A stretch of 64,000 nucleotides of DNA, taken from NCBI RefSeq assembly GCF_002153375.1, contig NZ_MTBQ01000003.1, positions 310,001 through 374,000 on the forward strand. Reading direction: 5' to 3'. A program made the translations under genes and the position numbers. Shown piece after piece: positions 55,355 through 63,034 of the stretch. Within the stretch, counting starts at the first letter, position 1; every line of letters begins with the position of its first letter. Under the pieces are notes generated by a model. It saw only the letters and a list, made by a program, of their open reading frames with translations. It did no database searches and was not told the origin of the DNA. The DNA is from Oceanobacillus rekensis. Lineage in GTDB: Bacteria > Bacillota > Bacilli > Bacillales > Amphibacillaceae.

Positions 55355-55425
55355 GCCCAGGCGAACGACAATTCGATATCATATGCTCCCTCGCGGTTAT
55401 CCGCGTTCGCCAGTTACATATGACC
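55353..55425 (-). ncRNA. ZTP (pfl) riboswitch
   Basis: On the minus strand: P1 CATATG pairs with CATATG, then AACTGGCGAACG, the P2 stem CGCGG/CCGCG around ATAA, GGGAGC, and after a linker CGTTCGCCTGGGCAG. The ACTGGCG and CGCCTGGGCA blocks are the diagnostic parts of the pfl motif, and GGCGAACG/CGTTCGCC makes the expected 8-bp pseudoknot. ZTP builds up when formyl-tetrahydrofolate is short; such switches normally turn genes on. Confidence 0.88.
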
Positions 55426-55439
55426 TTTAATTTGATACT

Positions 55440-55468
55440 ATCCTAACAAACTTTTCAATAAATTTCAA
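55440..55468 (-). promoter_or_regulatory. Sigma-A promoter of the serCA leader
   Basis: On the minus strand TTGAAA and TAGGAT with a 17-base spacer. Transcription would begin about ten to fifteen bases before the ZTP aptamer, so both riboswitches lie on the same transcript. Confidence 0.65.
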
Positions 55469-55820
55469 GTTAATAAAATGACTTTTGCTAAATTAGCGCT
55501 TTTTTTCTCGTTTATTACGCTTGTCTTCATCAAATTATCTTATCCCATTTTCCACACCTAGTTCATCAAGCCATCTACGGTAGGCAATGGTGAGTGCAGT
55601 AAAAAAACAAAAAGTCTTTTCGGTAAGACGATTAACCGCAGCCCTCCCCCTAGAACACAGCCATTATATAAGCTAAACCGCAATAACACTTCAAAGATAA
55701 ATAAAGTATACTACTAAGTAAATAACCCAGAGAATACTTAGTAATATATTAAGAGATTATGTAGTCCAAAGCAAATAGATTTGATCTGTGATAACCTCCT
55801 ACATGTCCTTATAGTGCGTA

Positions 55821-56043
55821 TTCAAAAAGGAGGATAAAAAGGACCGAGAAGTTCGAGGCGGCGAGCCTACTTCAGTGAATGGCTTGCACCGAGGAATTCC
55901 CTTCAAACCGAATACGCTTGTAGACGGAGGTGCAGAATTCTATTAAACGTATGCTTTTAACACGTGAGCAAACGATCTGGCACGTAGGAAAAGCAAGCAT
56001 TCATGAGAAATTCGATGTGTCATTTTTACCGGGCTTTTTGAAC
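55821..56043. repeat. Full-length MITE-like repeat
   Basis: About 223 bp with inverted ends TTCAAAAAG and CTTTTTGAA. No reading frame of note. Its ends match the 66-bp copy at 1344-1409. Between 55469 and 55820 I see only AT-rich sequence with a possible decayed frame (about 21 codons ending near 55540 on the minus strand); from 56044 to 56275 a short open frame on the plus strand has no start. Confidence 0.78.
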
Positions 56044-56275
56044 ATCCTCTTATAGATATATGCGACACTTATAGCAACAAAAGCGCCTGTTTTCCTATTT
56101 GGTCCTCAACAGTATCAGAAATAAATGCTTAAAAGGGATTTGCAAAGATGACTCAAACGTCCTTCGCTCCTTTGATAGTTTACTTGATTTAGCGAAAAAT
56201 GAATACTTACAGATATATGAAAAGTATCCTAGGCCATAGAGTTCAAGCTGATTATCCCACTTATGTCCTTTAGTT

Positions 56276-56716
56276 TTAAAGGAAGATATCTAAACCAAGT
56301 ATAGTAGCAATTCCAAAAATCAATGTCCAGACACCAATACTTATGATCATCCACAGTGTAACCCACTTTTTCTCAGAACCAAGCGACATCCCGATAATGG
56401 CAGCAATATGTGTTCCCGTTAAAATCGGACCGAGCATAGCAAGTCCTGGAAGACCATACTTATCCCAAATCTTTTTACCACGATTTGTACGCTTCGAAGT
56501 TTCTTTTTCCTTTTTCTGATTACGCTTAGCAAACCAAATCTTAAATTTTTCAAACCCGATTATAATTGGAATAACTGTAAGTAAATTCCCAATAAATGAG
56601 AGGCCCATAACCCAAAATGGCGAAAGTCCTCTTATTATACCTAATGGAATAACGAGAGCAATTTCCAACCATGGAGTAGCAGCCCCTATAAAAACTAAAA
56701 CATACTCGTAAATCAT
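56276..56716 (-). CDS. Small multidrug export family membrane protein
   Basis: 146 residues with a hydrophobic first half (three helices), a basic loop (KFKIWFAKRNQKKEKETSKR) and two C-terminal helices. It resembles the 'small multidrug export' family (PF06695): GAATPWLEIALVIPLGI and YGLPGLAMLGPILTGTHIAAIIG are characteristic. The transport role of this family is poorly proved. AAAAGGGGGAAGC precedes the ATG. A GGGGAC repeat pair lies directly upstream. Confidence 0.8.
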   Translation of the reverse strand: MIYEYVLVFIGAATPWLEIALVIPLGIIRGLSPFWVMGLSFIGNLLTVIPIIIGFEKFKIWFAKRNQKKEKETSKRTNRGKKIWDKYGLPGLAMLGPILTGTHIAAIIGMSLGSEKKWVTLWMIISIGVWTLIFGIATILGLDIFL

Positions 56717-56734
56717 TGCTTCCCCCTTTTCTTA

Positions 56735-56806
56735 GGATGCATGGGGACATTCTTTCCTGCCCTCAATACTTACAAATGGAAGCAAAAAAAACGTCCCCGT
56801 GCTTCC
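56735..56806. repeat. GGGGAC inverted repeat pair, copy c
   Basis: Two arms (GGATGCATGGGGAC and GTCCCCGTGCTTCC) face each other across about 45 bases and can form a hairpin. It fills the gap after the selO stop and just before the membrane protein gene, where it could work as a terminator. Confidence 0.8.
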
Positions 56807-56809
56807 GAG

Positions 56810-58279
56810 TCATGTGCCGCAGAAGGTTTGGTATGGTTGTGTTGATGCTGCGGCTGGTGTCGTATATTCGGTTTGTTCGGCAGTGTGTGCGTATGGGTTT
56901 GCAAGAATAGTAAGCAGCTTGTTTATTACACTGTAGTCCCCCTGTTTTTCTGCGGCTTCCAGTGCAGCTTCTACTCGATGATTCCTAGGAATTACAGCAG
57001 GGTTACTATCCCTCATCAACTGATGTGAGGCAGCACTATTTTCTTCTTGTCTACTTAGTCTCGCCTGCCACTGATCCTGCCATTGAACAAATTCTGGAGT
57101 ACCAAACAGAATAAAATCCTCATGTGTATCAAATGTCAAGGCGAGGAACGTATTTGTATAGTCTGCACGATACTTCTGCATCATATCGAGTAGTTCCTCA
57201 ATGAGAGGCATGTCCTCTGTTTCTTCATTGAATATTCCCAGTTTTGCTCTCATTCCTGAAAGCCAGCTGGAATGATATAAATTCTTGAAATTTGAAACAG
57301 TATCCTGAGCTAGTTTAAGTGCTTCCTCTTTATTTTCATGCAGTAAAGGTAATAAGGTTTCAGCAAAACGTGCAAGATTCCATCCAGCAATACCAGGTTG
57401 ATTACCGTAGGCATAACGGCCTTGAATATCAATGGAACTGAAGACAGTTTTCGGATCATACGTATCCATGAAGGCACACGGACCATAATCAATCGTTTCT
57501 CCACTTATCGTCATGTTATCCGTGTTCATTACCCCATGAATGAAGCCAACCAATTGCCATTTTGCCACTAATGCGGCTTGACGCTTGATTACTTCTTGAA
57601 GCAGAAAATGATAACCATCCGGGCCAGCATCTGGATAATGTCGTTGTAATGCATAATCAGCGAGAGCCTGAATATCTTCCTTCTCACCCCAGTTTGCAGC
57701 ATATTCAAAAGTACCAACACGTAAATGACTGGAAGCCACACGCGTCATAATCGCACCGGGAAGTTCCGTCTCACGCCTGATTGATTCCCCGGTAGTAACC
57801 ACAGACAGACTACGTGTAGTTGGAATACCAAGCGCATGCATCGCCTCACTAATAATATACTCACGAAGCATCGGTCCAAGTGCTGCACGTCCATCGCCCC
57901 CACGGGAATAGGGTGTTCTACCTGAACCCTTCAGTTGAATATCAACTCGGTCACCTTGAGGGGTAATCTGCTCACCAACTAATAAAGCCCGGCCGTCCCC
58001 TAACATAGTAAAATTCCCAAATTGGTGGCCTGCATAGGCTTGAGCAAGTGGCATCGAACCTTCGGGAACCCGGTTACCTGTAAGAATCGCTATCCCGTCG
58101 TCGCTTTTTAATACTTGATCATTTAACCCAAGGGAAGCTGCCAGCGGACTATTGAACATAACCAGCTTTGGTGAATGTACTGGATTTGGAGTAATTTCAC
58201 TGTAAAACAATTCCGGTAAACTCGCAAAACTATTGTCTAGGTTCCATCCAGTTTTTGCTATTTCTTTTCCGTTTGTCAT
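56810..58279 (-). CDS. selO: Protein adenylyltransferase SelO (YdiU)
   Basis: Pseudokinase-fold enzyme that transfers AMP from ATP to Ser/Thr/Tyr residues and affects redox stress proteins. 489 residues. Marks: [19 protein letters not shown] in part, [25 protein letters not shown]-like [46 protein letters not shown] and NRRVE-like [11 protein letters not shown]. The C-terminus ends TFCGT, with a cysteine at the place of the selenocysteine or Cys of the family. GGGGGATATA precedes the ATG. Confidence 0.92.
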   Translation of the reverse strand: MTNGKEIAKTGWNLDNSFASLPELFYSEITPNPVHSPKLVMFNSPLAASLGLNDQVLKSDDGIAILTGNRVPEGSMPLAQAYAGHQFGNFTMLGDGRALLVGEQITPQGDRVDIQLKGSGRTPYSRGGDGRAALGPMLREYIISEAMHALGIPTTRSLSVVTTGESIRRETELPGAIMTRVASSHLRVGTFEYAANWGEKEDIQALADYALQRHYPDAGPDGYHFLLQEVIKRQAALVAKWQLVGFIHGVMNTDNMTISGETIDYGPCAFMDTYDPKTVFSSIDIQGRYAYGNQPGIAGWNLARFAETLLPLLHENKEEALKLAQDTVSNFKNLYHSSWLSGMRAKLGIFNEETEDMPLIEELLDMMQKYRADYTNTFLALTFDTHEDFILFGTPEFVQWQDQWQARLSRQEENSAASHQLMRDSNPAVIPRNHRVEAALEAAEKQGDYSVINKLLTILANPYAHTAEQTEYTTPAAASTQPYQTFCGT

Positions 58280-58431
58280 TATATCCCCCTTCTCTTCCTA
58301 TTTATAGATGCTCAATTTCTACATGATTTTCTACAATAGAACTCAGCCCTTAGTTTATTCTCCCACCAATTTATTATCCAACCTAATGAAGACAGACAGT
58401 TTATTCTTACCCAGCCTATTCGTATAGCAAA

Positions 58432-58458
58432 GCGCCACCCCCTGTAGTGGTGGCGCTG
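58432..58458. terminator. Hairpin between selO and the nitroreductase gene
   Basis: AGCGCCACC and GGTGGCGCT form a strong 9-bp GC stem. The T-run on the minus strand is poor (TTTGC), so termination is likely but not certain. The rest of 58280-58572 shows nothing. Confidence 0.6.
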
Positions 58459-58572
58459 ACTCTTCCCTCTATAACACAAACGGTAAAAAACTATCGTTTG
58501 ACTGTTGTGGCATTTCATTGTTAGAAAGTTCACCGCTTTTTTCAGTTGGAGAGGAAGCCGCCCTCCAATACT

Positions 58573-59109
58573 CTAGTCCCGAGAGCTTTTAAACTTCTCT
58601 ACAAAAACCACTTCTTCTCTTGGTACATGTTTCTTTGGTTTTGGTGTTTCGTTTGGATAACCCAAGCCTAAAGCAGCAACAACACGACATTCCTCGGGTA
58701 TTTCTAAAAGATTTCTCGCATAATTTTCTCGCTTCACTGATTCTTCTTCATCTTCTGCATTGTATATTGCACCGAACGCCGATCCTAAATCAACCTCTAC
58801 AGCCTCTAACCAAATATACGCACATGCAAATGAAGCATCTTGAAGCCAATATTTACTAACTCCTGGTTTTCCAGTAACCACAATTGCTGCTTGAGCTTCC
58901 TTTAGCCACTTCATATATGGTGTCGTTTCAGCTAATTGATCCAGTGTACTGCGTTTTTTGACGACGATTAAATTTTTGGATGGCATGTTATTGCCTGTAG
59001 GTGCATATACACCTGCATCAACCACCTTAGTCAATATATCATCTGCTACTTTCGTATTTTTGTACTTTGTAATTTCACGTCTAGCTTGAATAGCTTGATA
59101 AACATCCAT
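58573..59109 (-). CDS. Nitroreductase-family flavoprotein
   Basis: 178 residues of the FMN-dependent nitroreductase fold. Marks: AIQARREITKYKN (FMN phosphate), APTGNNMPSKNLIVV, DASFACAYIWLEAVEVDLGSAFGAIYN in part, and AALGLGYPNETPKPKKH. The ATG at 59109 lies eight bases after AGAGG; a GTG at 59118 is inside that site. NAD(P)H-dependent reduction of nitro compounds or quinones; the natural substrate is unknown. Confidence 0.88.
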   Translation of the reverse strand: MDVYQAIQARREITKYKNTKVADDILTKVVDAGVYAPTGNNMPSKNLIVVKKRSTLDQLAETTPYMKWLKEAQAAIVVTGKPGVSKYWLQDASFACAYIWLEAVEVDLGSAFGAIYNAEDEEESVKRENYARNLLEIPEECRVVAALGLGYPNETPKPKKHVPREEVVFVEKFKSSRD

Positions 59110-59155
59110 TAAATTCACCTCTCGTTTTAAATTTTGAAAATACAGCTAGTTTTTT

Positions 59156-59734
59156 TTAGCTTTTAACAATATGTTTTGTACAATTATATAAATTGCAATT
59201 CCATTGTTCATCCGCCATTAACAAAGAAGTAACCGATGTATTTTTCAACGATTCATCAAAATTGAAATGTGGTACAACCGTCTTTAATAATCGTCTCAGA
59301 AAAGCACCGTGGCTGACGATTAAAATTCTGCTGTTCTCATGCTTCTCTACCAATTCTTCCATAAATGAAGTACCCCTGGCAATTAAGCTCTCTTCTGTTT
59401 CCATACCTAAGTCCATCTGGCGCCATTCTAAACCCCACTTATTGATTCGTTCTTCTTCTATCGTTCCTTCAATTAATCCTCCGCCTAATTCACGAAGTCT
59501 TGAATCCAACTGGAGTGGAATGCCTGTTTTATTTGCGATCGCTTCTGCAGTCTGGCGTGCTCTAGATAGGTCACTTGAATAAATAACATCCCATTTTTCA
59601 GCACTTAATCGCTCGGCCACCTGCTGCGCCTGGATCAACCCTTCTTCATTCAATGGTATATCGGAACTCCCCTGTGCTCTTTGTTCTTTATTCCATGCGG
59701 TAGTGCCATGGCGGATGAACCCGATTTCAATCAT
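59156..59734 (-). CDS. Histidine phosphatase family protein
   Basis: 192 residues of the phosphoglycerate mutase-like superfamily: FIRHGTTAWNKEQRAQGSSD (catalytic RHG), the SSDLSRARQTAEAIA stretch, ELGGGLIEG with the acid residue, and the second His in IVSHGAFLRRLL. Resembles the PhoE/YhfR group of broad phosphatases. Start at ATG 59734, eight bases after GAGAGG. Single gene. Confidence 0.88.
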   Translation of the reverse strand: MIEIGFIRHGTTAWNKEQRAQGSSDIPLNEEGLIQAQQVAERLSAEKWDVIYSSDLSRARQTAEAIANKTGIPLQLDSRLRELGGGLIEGTIEEERINKWGLEWRQMDLGMETEESLIARGTSFMEELVEKHENSRILIVSHGAFLRRLLKTVVPHFNFDESLKNTSVTSLLMADEQWNCNLYNCTKHIVKS

Positions 59735-59853
59735 AGACAAATCCTCTCCCTGTAAATATTCTTCTAGCTACAATACTATTCATGGTTTGATTTTTAATTC
59801 AGTTACTTCAAATATACTAGCCATTTATAAATAATACCAATAAATAAAATGAA

Positions 59854-59931
59854 GGAAGCATGGGGACTGTTCTCCTGATTCCGTTTCTAAATTTAAAAAG
59901 GAAGCAGGAGAACCACCGTCCCCACGCTTCC
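59854..59931. repeat. GGGGAC inverted repeat pair, copy d
   Basis: Two arms of about 29 bases, beginning GGAAGCATGGGGAC and ending GTCCCCACGCTTCC, with matching inner parts (GTTCTCCTG and CAGGAGAAC), can pair into a long hairpin. It lies six bases past the CDF stop and probably acts as its terminator. Confidence 0.85.
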
Positions 59932-59937
59932 TCGCTA

Positions 59938-60882
59938 TTAGTGATTTTGTATTTCATCTGTCTCGACGATCCCAAGTAATACAGCAGCAATTCCCGATTC
60001 TCTTAGAAGAACATTTTTGACTCTTTCCTTTATGTCATCTGCTTCATCAAGAGTTAATCCCTTACGTAATTCTATTATTCCTTCTAGGTGGTACAGACGT
60101 CCTTCTTGAATCATTTGAATTGTTCTTATATCTACCACATCTGGATCATTCATTATAACAGTAGACATTTTTTCCTTAATTTCAGCCGGAGCTGATACAC
60201 CGATTAAACCAACCATATTATCATAACCAACCCGAAAGGCTACAAATAGCATAAAACACCCAATAATTATCGATGCAATCCCATCTGCTTCAAGAATGCC
60301 AAAATATTGCGCAAGAATAATTCCTATGATTGCCAGTAGTGCACCTGAAGTCGCAACAAGATCCTCATAGAAAACAAGACGTGTGGCAGGTGAAGCTTTC
60401 CCTGAATTTTTAAATGCATTACGGATGATACCATTGGACTTGTCGGCCTTTGTTTCCATTGATATTTCCTTCATTGCCTTATACAAAATAGTTCCATCGA
60501 CAACAAAAGCAATGAGCAAAACAATCATATTCAGCATGAAATTACTTGCTTCCGTTGGATGTTGCAGTAAATGCCAGCCTTCCTTGATGGTCTCATATGC
60601 CATAATCGTTACTACTACTACAGCTACCATACAGAAAATATTGATAACCCGGCCAAAACCTGTCGGAAATCGCTTCGTTGCAGGCAATTCAGCCAAGACA
60701 CTCCCAAAATAAACAAATCCCTGATTCACAGCATCTGCAAGGGAATGCATCGTTGACGCAAACATTGTTCCGCTTCCACTAATCATAGCAGCAATGCCTT
60801 TAATCACTGCCAGAAATGTATTTCCTATTGCTGCAAATCCAGAAGATGTATTCCCTTTTTTCAATTTATCGATTAACCCCAT
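59938..60882 (-). CDS. Cation diffusion facilitator transporter
   Basis: Metal cation/proton exchanger of the CDF family, 314 residues with six helices. The first metal-site region reads MHSLADAVNQ where HxxxD is the usual second-helix pattern, and the fifth helix reads FYEDLVATSGAL. The C-terminal cytoplasmic domain (about 210-310) ends ESGIAAVLLGIVETDEIQNH. Substitutions of the typical zinc ligands (Asn after Ala-Val) suggest manganese, iron or another ion; not settled. AGGAGGGTGAGTTT precedes the ATG. Confidence 0.86.
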   Translation of the reverse strand: MGLIDKLKKGNTSSGFAAIGNTFLAVIKGIAAMISGSGTMFASTMHSLADAVNQGFVYFGSVLAELPATKRFPTGFGRVINIFCMVAVVVVTIMAYETIKEGWHLLQHPTEASNFMLNMIVLLIAFVVDGTILYKAMKEISMETKADKSNGIIRNAFKNSGKASPATRLVFYEDLVATSGALLAIIGIILAQYFGILEADGIASIIIGCFMLFVAFRVGYDNMVGLIGVSAPAEIKEKMSTVIMNDPDVVDIRTIQMIQEGRLYHLEGIIELRKGLTLDEADDIKERVKNVLLRESGIAAVLLGIVETDEIQNH

Positions 60883-60950
60883 AAACTCACCCTCCTAATG
60901 AACTTATATATACCCCATTTCGGTTGGATTATTATAGGTAGATAGTGCAA

Positions 60951-61660
60951 CTATCCCTTTCCTAGTCCGCTAATGGTTCCTGTCATCGATGAAAGTGCTT
61001 GCATGTCAACAAAAAATAATACAAGGGTGGTATCTTCAATAGCTGTTAAAGCAGGAAGTGGGGCTTTCAAATCTTCCTGTTTCTTTATCTCTATATCTTT
61101 TAATGTGATTTGCCCATTCAGTACATATAGAAAAGCTATTAATCCTTTATAAGCTGGTATTTCTAATACATCACCAATTTTCGGGTGGGAATCCAATATG
61201 TAAACGTTTTGCCTGACATATAACGGTGCGTTACTAGCTTCTGGACCGACCATCAGATACCAATCCCGATTATCTGTTGGTTTATCGTGAAATTGAATAA
61301 CAGGCTTAAGGTCCGCTTCTCGTGGTCGAACGGAGTTCCACATAATCTTTCTTCATGCCAAAAGCTATACCTTGCATTCACCATCATTAATTTACCAGGT
61401 GAAATCAAAGTTTCAAATCCAGCAGAATCATTATGATATGACGTTCCTTTCCATACATAGCTGAAAATCTCATCATTAACATGTTCATGCATTTTAATTG
61501 TTAAACCCTTTTTCATTATCGCATGGTCGATATTGCTCAACGGTCCAAATGCAGAATCATCGGTTTCTTCTTTTAAAATATCACTTGGCTGGATACGCGT
61601 AATAGAAAACGGGCCTCTGAATGGTTGGGCGTGATATCCAGCTGAAAGTTTTTGTAGCAT
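60951..61660 (-). pseudogene. Pirin-family gene broken by a frameshift
   Basis: Two overlapping minus-strand frames make one pirin (cupin) protein. The N-terminal frame (from 61660, ATG after AGGAGGATATAAG) gives HEHVNDEIFSYVWKG and up to SFWHEER. The C-terminal frame continues MWNSVRPREADLKPVIQF to the end at 60951. The shift lies close to 61335-61345, in GAAAGATTATG. One inserted or lost base would restore about 235 residues. Either a recent null mutation or a sequence error. Both halves otherwise look well preserved. Confidence 0.85.
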
Positions 61661-61831
61661 CTTATATCCTCCTCTTTGTCATAAATTAATCTTAGAAGTT
61701 TCAGTTTACTTTTATTAGTTTTGATTAAGTAAAATGATGAACGTTAGATCTATTCAATCCTGATTCACGTCTTTGTTTAAATTTTTTCTAAGTAGGTAAC
61801 AGGTAATAGTGAGTAAAGGAGGCTCTAATAG

Positions 61832-62095
61832 ATGCCAAACATAAAAAATGATAAAAATTATTATGACCTGCAGATGGGGAAATTCGAGGTATTCTTCAGA
61901 AAAAAGTATAGATTCCTTTCCATAATGAATGACCTCACGTTAGGTATATGGTTTCTTATTGGTAGTATTCTGTTTCTATTTCCTAACACAAAAATGTTCG
62001 GAACGATATTATTTATTCTAGGTAGTGCCCAATTGTTGGGACGGCCAATATTGAAACTTATTCATGCCTTTTATATTAGAAGAAATAGAGAATAG
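61832..62095 (+). CDS. YrhK-domain small membrane protein
   Basis: 87 residues. Polar first third (YYDLQMGKFEVFFRKKYRF), then two hydrophobic helices (about 37-55 and 58-76) joined by FPNTKMFGT, as in YrhK-like proteins. The function of that domain is unknown. AAAGGAGGCTCTAATAG precedes the ATG. Single gene between the broken pirin gene and the TetR regulator. The next 190 bases hold only degraded repeat sequence. Confidence 0.8.
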   Translation: MPNIKNDKNYYDLQMGKFEVFFRKKYRFLSIMNDLTLGIWFLIGSILFLFPNTKMFGTILFILGSAQLLGRPILKLIHAFYIRRNRE

Positions 62096-62287
62096 AGTCG
62101 TCATTTGGTGATTTTATTGTATGCAACTACATGATGTGACATAGGGACAATTCTCACCCAAGTAGATAGAAAACTATTTGTCTTGGTTCTCAAGTTGATA
62201 AGGAAGGGAAAGTTCTATCACAACACAAGAATACAAACTACCACTTCCTCACTAAGAAGAAGTAGTAGCTTGCTTTCGAATCTTTAC

Positions 62288-62309
62288 GGGACAGTAAACC
62301 TGTCCCTTT
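62288..62309 (+). terminator. Hairpin in the yrhK-tetR convergent gap
   Basis: GGGACAG and CTGTCCC with a 5-base loop, followed by TTTG. It resembles the GGGGAC repeats and begins less than ten bases from the TetR stop, so it may end that transcript. Confidence 0.5.
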
Positions 62310-62316
62310 GTCCCGC

Positions 62317-62877
62317 TTACCCCTTCAAACCATTATTGGCAATATGGTTGATAATCAGGGCTATTTCTTTTGGGCTTTGGTCCATGTTATTTGCAAGCCA
62401 GTGTTTGATAATATGAATGCTGCCGCTAATAATAAATGTACTTACATATTCGTAATGTTTCGTATCGAATACATTGATGTCCATCCAGTTTTGAATCAGA
62501 AAATTTTGTGCCACTGTCATGACTCGTTTTTCAAATGATGTATCCCCATTTTCATTTAGAAGTGTGTGGCAAATCTCCCGCTTCGATACGATGTACTCCA
62601 ACAACCGTTCTGTCATTTTTAGAGATTCCTCTTCTTTTGCGAAATTATATTGATTCAGATAAGCATTCATATCCTCAATGATTTCTTCTTCCATTTGATG
62701 CAGCAAGTCAAATGAATCTTTGTAATGGGAATAAAATGTTGAGCGATTAATGTCTGCAATTTCACATATTTCCTTTACCGTAACCGAAGATATCTGCTTC
62801 TTTTTTAATAAAGCAATCAAACTATCCTTTAACACCATCCTGGTATACTTCTTTCTTCGATCTAATTTATCACTCAT
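62317..62877 (-). CDS. TetR/AcrR family regulator
   Basis: 186 residues. The N-terminal HTH (about 10-60) reads LKDSLIALLKKKQISSVTVKEICEIADINRSTFYSHYKDSFDL in segments typical of the TetR group (ADINRSTFYSHYKD). The C-terminal helical domain (about 65-180) is of the TetR_C_7-like kind found in regulators of MMPL or RND transporters. Divergent from the MMPL transporter gene, so it most likely represses that gene. Weak ribosome binding site. Confidence 0.88.
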   Translation of the reverse strand: MSDKLDRRKKYTRMVLKDSLIALLKKKQISSVTVKEICEIADINRSTFYSHYKDSFDLLHQMEEEIIEDMNAYLNQYNFAKEEESLKMTERLLEYIVSKREICHTLLNENGDTSFEKRVMTVAQNFLIQNWMDINVFDTKHYEYVSTFIISGSIHIIKHWLANNMDQSPKEIALIINHIANNGLKG

Positions 62878-62960
62878 TATCTGTTCACACTTTCTTTATA
62901 AATTATCCAACGTTTCCACCAAATATGTTGTTCTTTTTACGTTAACCATAAAACTGTCCG

Positions 62961-62990
62961 TTGTAAACCCAACACAGTGTCGTTTATAAT
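62961..62990 (+). promoter_or_regulatory. Promoter of the MMPL transporter with operator-like palindrome
   Basis: TTGTAA and TATAAT with an 18-base spacer that contains the palindrome ACACAGTGT (62972-62980). A TetR protein encoded divergently could bind there and block transcription. Confidence 0.55.
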
Positions 62991-63034
62991 ATTATAGTGT
63001 TCTAAATAAATATTCAAGAAGAGGGTGAATTCCG

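Noticed and set aside
55176-55425. A classical tandem-aptamer glycine riboswitch
   Set aside because: Only one copy of the glycine core is present; the upstream structure has the ZTP blocks instead.
55072-55470. A T-box for serine regulation of serCA
   Set aside because: I could not find the T-box sequence or a specifier stem; the two riboswitches explain the leader.
56130-56240. Short plus-strand frame ending near 56239
   Set aside because: It has no start and no recognisable domain; it may be a relic interrupted by the MITE-like element but cannot be supported.
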